Source: Patiriisocius marinistellae (GTDB taxonomy: Bacteria > Bacteroidota > Bacteroidia > Flavobacteriales > Flavobacteriaceae). From it: a stretch of DNA of 64,000 nt. The position numbers and the translations under genes were made by a program. The DNA is taken from positions 372,001 to 436,000 of the forward strand of contig NZ_BKCF01000001.1 of assembly GCF_009014635.1 (NCBI RefSeq), in the 5' to 3' direction. Below the pieces are notes generated by a model. It had not been told where the DNA came from, did no database searches, and was given only the letters and a program-made list of their open reading frames with translations. Positions 8,959-18,276 of this stretch are shown piece by piece. Within the stretch, counting starts at the first letter, position 1. Each line of letters starts with the position of its first letter.

Positions 8959-8988
8959 ATTCCCACAAATTTTTAAAATCGTGGGAAT
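8959..8988 (-). other. intercistronic hairpin between atpA and atpG
   Basis: ATTCCCAC (8959-8966) pairs with GTGGGAAT (8981-8988) around a 14-nt A/T-rich loop, in the 116-bp gap between atpA and atpG. It lacks a T-run, so it may be an RNA processing or stability element rather than a terminator. Confidence 0.45.
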
Positions 8989-8993
8989 TGTAA

Positions 8994-10574
8994 TTAAGCT
9001 TTGTATTTAGCAGATAAATCAGCAGCTACAGTAGTCAATGTATCGATTACCTCATCTGTCAATTTACCAGACTTTAATGTATCTAAAGTTGATCTATGCT
9101 TGGTATTCAAGAATTCTAAATAATCTCTTTCAAATTCTTTTACTTTTTCAATAGGTACGTTACGCAATAGGTTTTTAGAACCTGCATAAATAATAGCAAT
9201 TTGATCTTCTACTGTAAATGGTGTATTCTCACCTTGCTTTAAAATCTCTACGTTACGCTTACCTTTTTCAATAACATTTAATGTTGCAGCATCAAGATCA
9301 GAACCAAACTTTGCAAACGCTTCTAATTCACGAAAAGCTGCTTGATCCAGTTTTAATGTACCAGATACTTTTTTCATTGACTTAATCTGTGCGTTACCAC
9401 CTACACGAGATACCGAAATACCTACGTTAATCGCTGGACGTACACCAGAGTTGAACAAGTCACCATCAAGGAAAATTTGTCCATCTGTAATAGAAATTAC
9501 ATTTGTAGGAATATATGCAGATACATCACCCGCTTGAGTTTCAATTATAGGAAGAGCTGTTAATGAACCTCCACCTTTTACTATTCCTTTTAAAGATTCT
9601 GGAAGGTCGTTCATGTCTGCTGCAATCGCATCATCATTAATTACCTTAGCCGCACGCTCTAACAATCTTGAGTGTAAGAAAAATACATCTCCAGGGTATG
9701 CCTCACGTCCTGGTGGACGACGTAACAATAGTGATATCTCACGGTAAGCTACTGCTTGCTTTGATAAATCATCATAAATAATTAAAGCAGGACGACCTGT
9801 ATCTCTAAAGTACTCACCAATTGCTGCACCGGCAAAAGGAGCATAAACTTGCATTGATGCAGGGTCACTCGCGTTTGCTGCAACAATGGTTGTGTATGCT
9901 AATGCACCTGCTTCTTCAAGTACTTTAGCAATGTTTGCTACCGTTGACGCTTTTTGTCCAATGGCAACATATATACAATATACTGGTTCCCCAGCATCGT
10001 AAAATTCTTTTTGATTCAAAATGGTATCAATACAAACAGTTGACTTACCTGTTTGACGGTCACCAATAACAAGCTCACGCTGTCCTCTACCCACAGGAAT
10101 CATCGCATCAATAGACTTGATACCCGTTTGTAATGGTTCAGTTACCGGCTCTCTATAAATTACACCCGGTGCTTTACGCTCAAGTGGTAACTCATAAGTT
10201 TTACCTTCGATAGGACCTTTACCATCGATAGGCTCTCCAAGAGTGTTTACAACACGCCCAACAATACCTTCACCTACTTTAAGTGACGCAATACGTTGTG
10301 TACGTTTTACAGTTGCACCTTCGATAATTCCTTTTGAAGGACCTAACAATACAACCCCTACATTATCTTCCTCTAGGTTCAATACAATACCTTCCATACC
10401 GTACTCGAACGCTACCAATTCTCCGTATTGAGCGTTAGCAAGCCCGTAAACACGTGCAATACCATCACCTACAGTTAATACAGTTCCTACCTCATCAAGT
10501 GAAGCTGTTGCTTCAAAACCGGTAAGTTGTTGCTTTAAGATTGCTGAAACTTCAGCTGGTTTAACTTCTGCCAT
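8994..10574 (-). CDS. atpA: F1 ATP synthase alpha subunit
   Basis: 526 residues. The alpha subunit carries the non-catalytic nucleotide sites of the F1 head. The P-loop is GDRQTGKS at 171-178 and the alpha signature [14 protein letters not shown] is at 380-393, with the arginine that reaches into the catalytic site. It lies between atpH and atpG in one transcription direction. The flanking gaps (166 and 116 bp) are long for an operon and contain a hairpin and one copy of the dispersed ATTTCCGAAG word (10729-10738). Identification is certain. Confidence 0.98.
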   Translation of the reverse strand: MAEVKPAEVSAILKQQLTGFEATASLDEVGTVLTVGDGIARVYGLANAQYGELVAFEYGMEGIVLNLEEDNVGVVLLGPSKGIIEGATVKRTQRIASLKVGEGIVGRVVNTLGEPIDGKGPIEGKTYELPLERKAPGVIYREPVTEPLQTGIKSIDAMIPVGRGQRELVIGDRQTGKSTVCIDTILNQKEFYDAGEPVYCIYVAIGQKASTVANIAKVLEEAGALAYTTIVAANASDPASMQVYAPFAGAAIGEYFRDTGRPALIIYDDLSKQAVAYREISLLLRRPPGREAYPGDVFFLHSRLLERAAKVINDDAIAADMNDLPESLKGIVKGGGSLTALPIIETQAGDVSAYIPTNVISITDGQIFLDGDLFNSGVRPAINVGISVSRVGGNAQIKSMKKVSGTLKLDQAAFRELEAFAKFGSDLDAATLNVIEKGKRNVEILKQGENTPFTVEDQIAIIYAGSKNLLRNVPIEKVKEFERDYLEFLNTKHRSTLDTLKSGKLTDEVIDTLTTVAADLSAKYKA

Positions 10575-10740
10575 TTTATGAATGTTTGTGGTTATGGTTT
10601 CCCAATAACCTTTCAGTTATAATTGTACTTATTCTTATTTAATGCCGAAATATTAAAACATCGACATTTATTTATTTTTAAAACCCACTATATTGCATAT
10701 TCAAAAAAATTAGGACAATGCCCAATTCATTTCCGAAGCA

Positions 10741-11280
10741 CTACAGAGACTTTGTAAATTCTCTCTTTAAATTTCCAAGTTGATTAGCGATACTTGCATT
10801 GTATTGCAAATCGCCAACACGAAGGATAAATCCTCCTATTATACTCTCATCTATAGTATTCTCGATAGTTACTTGATCACTACCAGTCATCTCTTTTACC
10901 TTAGCAAGAACTTTTGTCTCTAACTCAGGAGATAATGCCACTGCTGTAGTAACTTTTGCTACTTTAACACCTTGCGCTTCATTATAAAGGTTAATGTAAC
11001 TTGATGCTACATCCCCTAATAAATTAATACGCTTATTTGCAGTAAGAATTTGAATTAATCCTTTAGTAACGTCACTATTACTTTCAAAAATTTTTATCAA
11101 TGATTTTTCCTTGTCCTCTCCTTTTATAATAGGACTAGCTAATACATTGCGTAATTCTTTGCTTCCAGCAAGTGTGTCTTGAACAGATTTCATATCGCCA
11201 AATACAACGCTACCTATATTGGCTTCATTGGCTTGATCCAAAACTGCTTTTGCATATCGTATGGCTGCTCTGTTGCTCAT
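10741..11280 (-). CDS. atpH: F1Fo ATP synthase delta subunit (OSCP)
   Basis: 179 residues. Delta sits on top of F1 and binds the peripheral stalk formed by the b subunit. The N-terminal helical domain starts MSNRAAIRYAKAVLDQA, and the C-terminal domain has the family block IIGGFILRVGDLQYNASIANQLGNLK. It sits between atpF and atpA, which matches the standard order. The length is normal. A copy of the dispersed word ATTTCCGAAG lies two bases beyond its stop codon. Confidence 0.95.
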   Translation of the reverse strand: MSNRAAIRYAKAVLDQANEANIGSVVFGDMKSVQDTLAGSKELRNVLASPIIKGEDKEKSLIKIFESNSDVTKGLIQILTANKRINLLGDVASSYINLYNEAQGVKVAKVTTAVALSPELETKVLAKVKEMTGSDQVTIENTIDESIIGGFILRVGDLQYNASIANQLGNLKREFTKSL

Positions 11281-11317
11281 ATTAATTATCCGCTAACGGA
11301 TACTTGTTTAATTAAAC

Positions 11318-11818
11318 TTAGTTTAAAGTTGCGTCGTTCAACATTGTGTCAACTAAAGCTAATTGCTTTTCTTTATTTGACAACTCATTTTTCACAACTT
11401 TTTCTGCAATCTCTATTGAAAGGTTTGCAACTTGTGCTTTAATCTCAGCAACAGCAGCTTTCTTTTCTGCTTCAATAGTTGCCTGTGCGTTAGCTATTGT
11501 TTTATTTGCAGCTTCGGTTGCTTCTTCTTTAGCGTCAGCAATCATTTTTGCTTTGATTTCTCTAGCATCTTTCATCATGGCTTCGCGCTCAGCTCTTGCT
11601 TCTTGTAATAACTTTTGGTTATCAGCTTGCAAGTTTGCCATTTCTAACTTTGCCTTTTCTGCAGCATCAAGTGCTCCTTGAATTCCTTCTTCTCTATCAT
11701 TTAATGAATTAAGAATAGGTTTCCAAGCGAATTTTACCATAAGGAAAATTAACACTAAAAATAAAACTGTTTGCATTACAAACAATCCTGGAGAAAAGTC
11801 ATTTAATAAAGTTTCCAT
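11318..11818 (-). CDS. atpF: F0 ATP synthase b subunit
   Basis: 166 residues from the ATG at 11818. The b subunit is the peripheral stalk that holds the stator against rotation. One membrane segment lies at about 12-32 (LFVMQTVLFLVLIFLMVKF), followed by a long Ala/Glu/Lys-rich coiled-coil helix to the C-terminus. The frame stays open upstream to 11884, but the added residues are polar and unlike the family, so the downstream ATG is preferred. It is placed between atpE and atpH. Confidence 0.95.
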   Translation of the reverse strand: METLLNDFSPGLFVMQTVLFLVLIFLMVKFAWKPILNSLNDREEGIQGALDAAEKAKLEMANLQADNQKLLQEARAEREAMMKDAREIKAKMIADAKEEATEAANKTIANAQATIEAEKKAAVAEIKAQVANLSIEIAEKVVKNELSNKEKQLALVDTMLNDATLN

Positions 11819-11918
11819 ATCTATGTCCCTTTGAGGGTTATATATACTATTAAAATTGTTTAAAAACTCATCTCCTGCAACCAACCGTTACAGGAGTATG
11901 AGTTGGGTTTTGTGTGGA

Positions 11919-12128
11919 TTACTTTCCTAAGAAAAGTGCTCCAAATGCAAGACCTTCTAAAAGTGCCGCGATAATAATCATCGCAGTTTGAATCTTACCA
12001 GTTGCTTCAGGTTGACGAGCAATACCTTCCATGGCAGCTCCACCAATTTTACCTAAACCAATTCCAGCTCCGATTACGATTAAACCTGCACCTACTAAAT
12101 TTGGTACATAAGTCACCATTTCTTCCAT
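11919..12128 (-). CDS. atpE: F0 ATP synthase c subunit
   Basis: 69 residues forming a two-helix hairpin. The c-ring carries protons across the membrane. Helix 1 has the glycine-rich GAGLIVIGAGIGLGKIGG motif and helix 2 carries the ion-binding glutamate in AALLEGLAFGALF. The polar loop is ARQPEA. The residues around the carboxylate lack the Q...ES pattern of sodium-type rings, so a proton-type ring is likely (inference from motif only). Standard position between atpB and atpF. Confidence 0.97.
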   Translation of the reverse strand: MEEMVTYVPNLVGAGLIVIGAGIGLGKIGGAAMEGIARQPEATGKIQTAMIIIAALLEGLAFGALFLGK

Positions 12129-12169
12129 AATAAAAATGTATTAATATTAATTAAACAAAAAAATACTCA

Positions 12170-13354
12170 TTAAATAAAGTCTGCACGCACATCTTCTGCG
12201 TCAGGAACTTCGTGACCATGATCATCATGATCGTGATCGTGGTCATGCTCTGCAACAGACATACCAATAAATAGTGCAGAAAGCATTGTAAATATATATG
12301 CTTGAAGAAATGCTACTAGCACCTCAATCAAAGTAATAAACATTGATAAAACAAACGATAAAATTGTTGCTCCAGGAGCACCTAGCTCTGCTTTCATAAC
12401 AACCATAATACCTATTAAACTCATAACAACAATGTGTCCTGCACTAATGTTTGCAAAAAGACGCACTAATAATGAAAATGGCTTAATTATAAAAGTTCCA
12501 GCTAACTCAATAATTGCTAATACTGGACGAATTAAAACAGGAACTCCAGGCATCCATAAAATATGTTGCCAAAAATGTTTGTTACCACTTGCGACATAAA
12601 TAATCAAAGTAAAGATTGCCAAACAAGCTGTAATTGCTAATTGACCTGTAACGTTAAAACCAAATGGAGTAAGACCTAAAAGATTCAATATCCATATAAA
12701 GAAAAACACAGTTAATAAATATCCTGTAAACTTTCTGTATTTAGGCCCTATGTTTGGCTTTGCAATTTCATCACGCACATAAAGAACCAATGGCTCTAAA
12801 ACACGACCAAAACCTGTTGGAATCTGTTTTGTCTTATATTGCCTAGCAAGCCTTGAGAACCACAACAACATTAATAGACCGATCATCATAACTCCAAAAA
12901 CACTCTTCGTTATAGAAAAATCTAATAACTTTTTTGCATTTGTAGGGTGGTGCTCAGCATCAAAATTTACCCCAGAAGCTGTAGCGTCCAATTCATAAAT
13001 TTTGCTATGTAGCTTTGTCAATTTAACTCCATTTTTCTCAACAATTACCTTTCCTGCGTCATCATGATGAAACTCAGAAGACATAAATGTTGTTAATCCA
13101 TTACTTGTCCACACTATAACTGGTAATGGAAACCCCACATGCTTTCGCTCACCGTCACTTGTATATGAAAACAAATGAAAATCATGAGAGTCTTTTATGT
13201 GGTGTAAGATATACTCCGTCACTTCTTCTTGAGTATTTACCTCTCCGCCGTCTTGAGGATTCAAGTTCTCTTCTTTAACACCAGCAAAACTAATTGCCGA
13301 ATACAAAAAGAATAATACACTTAAAGTTTTAATAGAATATGCTGCTATCTTCAT
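12170..13354 (-). CDS. atpB: F0 ATP synthase a subunit with signal peptide and His-rich tail
   Basis: 394 residues from the ATG at 13354. Subunit a forms the proton half-channels against the c-ring. A signal-peptide-like start (MKIAAYSIKTLSVLFFLYSAISFAG) and a periplasmic region of about 130 residues precede the membrane domain, as in other Bacteroidota AtpB. The conserved arginine helix is LLVRLFANISAGHIVVMS. The C-terminus ends in a His/Asp-rich stretch (EHDHDHDHDDHGHE) that I do not regard as part of the core family. The frame is open to 13492, but the -7 element at 13395-13402 supports the 13354 start. Confidence 0.95.
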   Translation of the reverse strand: MKIAAYSIKTLSVLFFLYSAISFAGVKEENLNPQDGGEVNTQEEVTEYILHHIKDSHDFHLFSYTSDGERKHVGFPLPVIVWTSNGLTTFMSSEFHHDDAGKVIVEKNGVKLTKLHSKIYELDATASGVNFDAEHHPTNAKKLLDFSITKSVFGVMMIGLLMLLWFSRLARQYKTKQIPTGFGRVLEPLVLYVRDEIAKPNIGPKYRKFTGYLLTVFFFIWILNLLGLTPFGFNVTGQLAITACLAIFTLIIYVASGNKHFWQHILWMPGVPVLIRPVLAIIELAGTFIIKPFSLLVRLFANISAGHIVVMSLIGIMVVMKAELGAPGATILSFVLSMFITLIEVLVAFLQAYIFTMLSALFIGMSVAEHDHDHDHDDHGHEVPDAEDVRADFI

Positions 13355-13394
13355 TGCTTTTATTTCAAAAAATAATGCTTGCTTAAATTTGGCG

Positions 13395-13402
13395 CAAAAA
13401 TA
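13395..13402 (-). promoter_or_regulatory. -7 element for the ATP synthase operon
   Basis: TATTTTTG on the minus strand fits TAnnTTTG, about 40 bp before the atpB start. It lies downstream of the 13449-13841 gene and implies that the atp genes have their own promoter. Confidence 0.5.
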
Positions 13403-13448
13403 GGTACTTTCTAGATAATATGCAGACAATATTTTAGGTAAATATTTT

Positions 13449-13841
13449 TTATATATTTCTATTGATAATTTTAACAATAATTGAGACTTCAATAAGCAGA
13501 AAAATAAAAATAGGAATCAACATTGAAAGACTGTCAGCCTTTGATAATACTAGTGATGAGAAAAGTAACTCATTGAACACTACACAAAATACGGTAATTT
13601 TAAACACCATTGACCCCAAGTATAAAAATCCTAGTTGGTCATGCATTTTTGGGATTTTTAATGCGATTATTTCAAAAAGGACACATAAAAAAAGAGTAAA
13701 TAAAGCTTGAAAAAGATATATTCTTCTTATTTCGAATGGATGTTGGATCTCATTATATGAAATTAAAAAAGAATGTATTTCGTGGAAAAGGAAAAATGCA
13801 GTAACACATATTAAAGTATAGTAAAAAAATCTTTTGAGCAT
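13449..13841 (-). CDS. small four-helix membrane protein next to ATP synthase (AtpI-like position)
   Basis: 130 residues with about four hydrophobic helices (near 5-25, 43-62, 72-95 and 105-125). I do not recognise catalytic motifs. Similar short proteins (DUF6168 type, from memory) occupy this place in Flavobacteriaceae between the AtpZ-like gene and atpB. AtpI-type proteins in that position help c-ring assembly in other bacteria, and a similar role here is inference from context only. It starts 3 bp after the AtpZ-like gene stops, so translational coupling is likely. Confidence 0.7.
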   Translation of the reverse strand: MLKRFFYYTLICVTAFFLFHEIHSFLISYNEIQHPFEIRRIYLFQALFTLFLCVLFEIIALKIPKMHDQLGFLYLGSMVFKITVFCVVFNELLFSSLVLSKADSLSMLIPIFIFLLIEVSIIVKIINRNI

Positions 13842-13843
13842 AG

Positions 13844-14062
13844 TTACTTATTCATCTGATTGACACCTTTGATAATAAGGTACATAGAAATAAAAACTGC
13901 GATCATAGTTACTGTAGGCTCCCAGAAAGTAGTAGTGTATTGTCCATCTAACCAACCGCCTAAAAGATTACCAAGATAAATTGTTGCTCCCATTTGTAAA
14001 GCAATAGAAGAAAAACGCAACCATTTACTAGGCGATTCGTTCTTCTTTTTTGGATTTTCCAT
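13844..14062 (-). CDS. AtpZ/AtpI family protein
   Basis: 72 residues with two membrane helices (about 20-38 and 48-66). The glycine-rich first helix (ALQMGATIYLGNLLGGWLDGQ) resembles the AtpZ/AtpI (gene 1-like) family that sits upstream of atp operons and is linked to c-ring assembly or Mg transport. The N-terminus is Lys/Asn/Pro-rich. It overlaps the end of the bactofilin gene by 35 bp and is followed 3 bp later by the four-helix protein. Confidence 0.85.
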   Translation of the reverse strand: MENPKKKNESPSKWLRFSSIALQMGATIYLGNLLGGWLDGQYTTTFWEPTVTMIAVFISMYLIIKGVNQMNK

Positions 14063-14450
14063 CGTTATTTAAAGATTTAACACCATTGCCCATCTTGCAA
14101 GTTGCATTCATTTCGGCTCCAGGCTCCACAGCTAATTTTCCAACAATAACATCACCAATGATTTTTGCTGAAGAGCGTAATGTTAAAAGATTTGCGACTG
14201 TTAAAGTACCCTCAAACGTTCCTTCGATATCAGCTTGTTCACAATTCAACGTTCCAGTAATAACTCCTTTTTTTCCTAAGACAACTTTAGAAGGCGTATT
14301 TACATTACCCTTAATGATTCCATCAATTCTAAAAAAACCTGTTGACTCAATATCTCCTGTTATTGAAGTCCCTTCATTAATTCTATTTTGATTAGCTCCC
14401 GGTTCTGTGGAAACGTTACTAGGCTTTCTATTCTTTTTATCAGATAACAT
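14028..14450 (-). CDS. bactofilin (polymer-forming cytoskeletal protein)
   Basis: 140 residues. A short disordered N-terminus is followed by the bactofilin (DUF583) right-handed beta-helix, about 30-120, with repeating short strands such as GDIESTGFFRIDGIIKG, VVLGKKGVITGTL and DIEGTFEGTLTV. The C-terminus is Lys-rich. Bactofilins polymerise without nucleotide and organise envelope or cell-shape machinery. Its gene lies 28 bp after the PorW/SprE-like gene and overlaps the AtpZ gene, so the four genes probably form one transcript. Confidence 0.93.
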   Translation of the reverse strand: MLSDKKNRKPSNVSTEPGANQNRINEGTSITGDIESTGFFRIDGIIKGNVNTPSKVVLGKKGVITGTLNCEQADIEGTFEGTLTVANLLTLRSSAKIIGDVIVGKLAVEPGAEMNATCKMGNGVKSLNNDGKSKKEERIA

Positions 14451-14478
14451 ATTATAATATTTTGGGGAGACTCGTTAA

Positions 14479-17043
14479 TTATTCTACACTTGGATTTAAA
14501 TAATCATTGAGGTTTTTATGAATTTGAACAATTTTATAATTTTCGGAAGAAATACCAAAAGAGTTTCTTGTTATTCGATGTTCAGAAGCTTCTTTTACTG
14601 GATTTGCTAGTTTATCACCAAATCCTTCAGAGCCCAATTTAGAGTCTAATCCATGAACTACTACAAATTGTTTTCCAGGCGCATAGTAATCTATTGATGT
14701 GTATAGCTTATTGTCATATTTATAATATTTGATGGCATTGTCAAGCTTAGTTTTAAAAGCTGAAATATTTGAAGCTTCATTGGCATCAAATTGATACATT
14801 AACTTGAATTTTGTGCTTTCTTCAGAAGACACAAACGTAGTGCTTTCGATTTGAGGCAATGTTTTATTATAAATTACTTGTGCCTGCTTACCTTCTTCTG
14901 AATTAGGATACGTTAATGAAACAAAGTTTAAAGCTTTTTTATATGCATCAAAGCCATCTTGCCTACCTATTGCAGTTGCTTTTAATAATTCTAATTTTGG
15001 CACAATATCATCGCCATTATATAAAGTGATGTATTCTTCAGTTTTCCTAATTACGTCTGCATATTTACTTGCTTCAAATTCTTTATAAAGAGCGTTATAT
15101 TTAAATTCTGGACTAGATTCATCTGTTGCCAATTGCGTGTTAGGATTTCTTAAAATTTCCGCGTAGCGTGAATCAGCATGATTTGTTAAAATGTCATTCT
15201 TATATTTTGAGGTGTTTGACGCGTCTTCTAATTGCCCGTAGATTTTATACAGATTATATTTTGAAGGTAATATTAATCGCTCCTCAGGATTATAAGTGAG
15301 TAATTTTTCAAGTCTATTTGCGGCTAAGTCGTACTCTTTAAATTTCTCTTTATAAATCAGCCCTAATTGATAATAAGCAAAATCCCTGTCTTTAGTCAAG
15401 CTATCAAGCACTTTTTGTTCAGAGGGAATAGTTTCAATGTAAGATTGTGGATTGAATAACGCGGACTCTGAAACAGCAACCCCTGCGTCTTCTATTTCAT
15501 TATAATTAGCAATCCCTGAGTTTTGACTTGCACTTCTTCTCCAGTTATCTTCATTAACTCTTTCTCCCCAGTTTTTTTCAAATTCAAGTTTCCCAAAAGA
15601 AACTGTTGTGGGATTATAGAAATAAAAATTTCCTCCTCCTGCACTTGGCCCAGAAGTTTTGCCCCCCCCTTTAAAAAATTCGTTGTTAGCAATTCCTCCT
15701 TTTCTTGATTGTTTTGCTATAGCTATAGAATCTGCAATTGCTTTTGCTCTTAACCCATCAGTATATTCAGTAAAGTATGCAAGACGTTCACCTTCGCTCA
15801 TATTAGCTATTCTTAATATGCTATCGTTAAGTGTTGCGATATCTTCATATTTAATAACATCATCAAGGTTTTCTCTTTTCTTAGAGATACGACGCCATCT
15901 TCTTGAATTTACTTCAAGGTTTGTTAACGTGCTATCATAGTATGCCCCTGCGGTTTTATAAGCAGCTTCATCAAAATTCATTTCTGCTAGCGTTTGATAG
16001 TTAAAAGATTGTAACGTTAAATCATTATTAAATGCTTTAATTGACTTATTATAATATGCAACAGCAAGACTATCTTTCTTTTCATTACGGTGATAATCAC
16101 CTATCATATTGTAAACCTTATCTAAAAATGGACGGTTTTCTCTATCCTCTTCAAGGTCTGTAAGCAATTCTAAAAATTCCTCTTTGTTTCCTTTATTATA
16201 ATCAAAATTCTTTGCCTTTGCTATATAGGCGTTGATCATATAAATTCTTGCAGTCTTACGATTTAAATCAATCACTTCATCATAAGCCATATTGGCACTA
16301 TCTCGCATTTCAAGTCTATCGTATAATTGTCCTTTTATAAAATTAAAGCGTCCCTTAAGTTCATTGTCGTCTACCGTTTCTGAAGCTATTTTCATATAAG
16401 GCAAAGCCTCCGGAAGTGAATCTAAATTAATATAAGCTTGTGCAATTTGAGCATGTGCATCTGCCATTACAGCATCATCTTTTATCTCAGACTCCTCAAG
16501 CATTTTCTTGAGGTTTTCAATTGCATAATCCTCATTCTTTAATCTAATATTTGTCTTCGCTTTCCAAACCTTAGCATTATTAATATTATTGCTTGTTGCG
16601 TATTTGTCTAAAATAAAATTGAACGCGTCCAGTGCAGGAATAAATCGGTTATCATAATAACGAGCTTTTCCTAAAAGCATATATGCCTCATCAATTTGAG
16701 GATTATATTCTTGCCCATTGATAAACATAGAGTGTTTCTGTATTGCTTTTACAGCTTTCTCTTCAGCTTTGTTGAAATTAGGGTCCTTTCCATTTTTATC
16801 TAATTGAACCTCATCGATTACTTCAATGCGCTCAACGGTTAGTATTTCGTAGTAGTTATCTTGATACCCTAATGAGAGGCCTTCTTTTCCTGCATCAAAA
16901 GCATTATTTCCATTAAACAATGTATTATACTCTGTGGAAACAGCGTGGAGGTTGCGATTTAAAAAAGTGTTCTTCTTTCGGGAACAAGCTGTTACTGCTA
17001 GAATTGTAACAAGAATAAGTGTAGTATATTTAATGCGCTTCAA
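14479..17043 (-). CDS. porW: TPR lipoprotein of the type IX secretion/gliding machinery (PorW/SprE-like)
   Basis: 854 residues. The signal peptide ends in a lipobox with Cys20 (ILAVTACSRKK). The mature start (NTFLNRNLHAVSTEYNTLFNGNNAFDAG) is the pattern I associate with SprE of Flavobacterium and PorW of Porphyromonas. Helical TPR-like repeats cover most of 90-400 and 550-750. These proteins are needed for type IX secretion and, in gliders, surface motility. A run of eight G on the coding strand (complement of 15662-15669) lies in the Gly-rich insert near the middle. Its C-terminus runs into the bactofilin gene. Assignment is from memory of the family, not a search. Confidence 0.8.
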   Translation of the reverse strand: MKRIKYTTLILVTILAVTACSRKKNTFLNRNLHAVSTEYNTLFNGNNAFDAGKEGLSLGYQDNYYEILTVERIEVIDEVQLDKNGKDPNFNKAEEKAVKAIQKHSMFINGQEYNPQIDEAYMLLGKARYYDNRFIPALDAFNFILDKYATSNNINNAKVWKAKTNIRLKNEDYAIENLKKMLEESEIKDDAVMADAHAQIAQAYINLDSLPEALPYMKIASETVDDNELKGRFNFIKGQLYDRLEMRDSANMAYDEVIDLNRKTARIYMINAYIAKAKNFDYNKGNKEEFLELLTDLEEDRENRPFLDKVYNMIGDYHRNEKKDSLAVAYYNKSIKAFNNDLTLQSFNYQTLAEMNFDEAAYKTAGAYYDSTLTNLEVNSRRWRRISKKRENLDDVIKYEDIATLNDSILRIANMSEGERLAYFTEYTDGLRAKAIADSIAIAKQSRKGGIANNEFFKGGGKTSGPSAGGGNFYFYNPTTVSFGKLEFEKNWGERVNEDNWRRSASQNSGIANYNEIEDAGVAVSESALFNPQSYIETIPSEQKVLDSLTKDRDFAYYQLGLIYKEKFKEYDLAANRLEKLLTYNPEERLILPSKYNLYKIYGQLEDASNTSKYKNDILTNHADSRYAEILRNPNTQLATDESSPEFKYNALYKEFEASKYADVIRKTEEYITLYNGDDIVPKLELLKATAIGRQDGFDAYKKALNFVSLTYPNSEEGKQAQVIYNKTLPQIESTTFVSSEESTKFKLMYQFDANEASNISAFKTKLDNAIKYYKYDNKLYTSIDYYAPGKQFVVVHGLDSKLGSEGFGDKLANPVKEASEHRITRNSFGISSENYKIVQIHKNLNDYLNPSVE

Positions 17044-17199
17044 AATCTTTATAATTTGTATGTTATACTAACTAAAAAGTGGTTCTTTTAGTATGTAAAT
17101 CAACGATAAGGGCGTAAAAATACGTTTCTTTTTGTGATCTGTTTAAAATTTGCATTAAAAAATAGCCATTTGTGCCACGCTTTGAAACTTATTGTTGTT

Positions 17200-17207
17200 T
17201 ATTTTTG
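17200..17207 (+). promoter_or_regulatory. -7 element for the flavin/2Fe-2S reductase
   Basis: TATTTTTG fits TAnnTTTG and has a TTTG at 17181-17184 near the expected -33 position. It supports the ATG at 17227 rather than the in-frame upstream start. Confidence 0.55.
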
Positions 17208-17226
17208 CGTAAAAACATCATCTACT

Positions 17227-18276
17227 ATGAGCGACTTTCATACGCTAAAAGTTTCAAAAATTGATAAAAACACGCCTAACTCAGTCATTATTACATTTGC
17301 CGTCCCTGGTAATTTGATGCGTGATTTTGCGTTTAAGGCTGGTCAATATCTTACCATAAAACATACAATTGAAGGAAAAGAAGTTCGTCGTGCCTATTCT
17401 ATTTGCAGCGCACCACACGACAAGGTTTTACAAGTGGGAGTTAAAAAAGTAGATGGAGGCGCTTTTTCGGTTTACGCAAATGAGTCTCTTAAAGATGGTG
17501 ATACTTTAGAAGTAATGCCCCCACAGGGAAAATTTATCGTCAATCCTGAAAAGGACAATGCAAAAAACTATGCTGCTTTTGCTGCTGGTAGTGGTATTAC
17601 ACCTATTTTATCTATCATAGAAGCAGTAATGGAAGACGAGCCAGACAGTAAGTTTTTATTGGTCTACGGAAACCAAACTAGAGAGAACACTATGTTTTAT
17701 GATGCTATAATGAAGCTAAAACAAAAGAATCCACAGCGCTTTTTTCCAAATTTTATCTATAGCCGAAGTAGAGAAGATAATGCCCGTTTTGGCCGTATCG
17801 ATAGATCCATCGTTAACTATTATTTGAAAAACGAATTTGAATACACTGTATTTGATGCGTTTTATGTGTGTGGACCAGAACCAATGATTGATGAGGTTTC
17901 TTCAACTTTAAAAGAAAATGGGATCAATGAAAAAGCAATTCATTTTGAACTTTTTAAAACCTCAGAAGGAGGCTTACTTGTTGAAAGCCATGATGGCACA
18001 ACTAACATTTCAATAATTATCGATGATGAGACAACTACTTTTAATATGTCTCAAGAAAAATCTGTTTTAGATGCAGCCTTAGAAAAAAAACTTGATGCAC
18101 CATACTCATGTCAAGGCGGAATTTGTAGTACATGTATTGCAAGAATTGTAGAAGGCAAAGCCGAAATGAGAAAAAATCAAATACTCACAGACGGCGAAAT
18201 CGCCGAAGGACTTATCTTAACCTGCCAAGCACATCCCACAACAGCAACTTTAACTGTTGATTATGATGATGTATAA
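17227..18276 (+). CDS. FAD- and 2Fe-2S-containing NAD(P)H reductase (PaaE-like ferredoxin reductase)
   Basis: 349 residues from the ATG at 17227. The order is an FAD-binding FR domain (about 1-100, RRAYSICSAP), an NAD(P)-binding domain (about 105-235, FAAGSGITPILS and YVCGPEPMIDEV) and a C-terminal plant-type 2Fe-2S ferredoxin domain (about 262-349, SCQGGICSTCIAR and a later LTCQA cysteine). This is the layout of PaaE/Hcr-type electron-transfer proteins. No phenylacetate oxygenase genes are nearby, so the electron acceptor is unknown. The frame is open to 17134, but the -7 element favours the shorter form. It is divergent from the PorW/SprE gene. Confidence 0.9.
   Translation: MSDFHTLKVSKIDKNTPNSVIITFAVPGNLMRDFAFKAGQYLTIKHTIEGKEVRRAYSICSAPHDKVLQVGVKKVDGGAFSVYANESLKDGDTLEVMPPQGKFIVNPEKDNAKNYAAFAAGSGITPILSIIEAVMEDEPDSKFLLVYGNQTRENTMFYDAIMKLKQKNPQRFFPNFIYSRSREDNARFGRIDRSIVNYYLKNEFEYTVFDAFYVCGPEPMIDEVSSTLKENGINEKAIHFELFKTSEGGLLVESHDGTTNISIIIDDETTTFNMSQEKSVLDAALEKKLDAPYSCQGGICSTCIARIVEGKAEMRKNQILTDGEIAEGLILTCQAHPTTATLTVDYDDV

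Noticed and set aside
12970-13120. Possible extra domain or fusion at the N-terminus of AtpB
   Set aside because: A signal peptide and periplasmic extension of this kind are normal in Bacteroidota AtpB.
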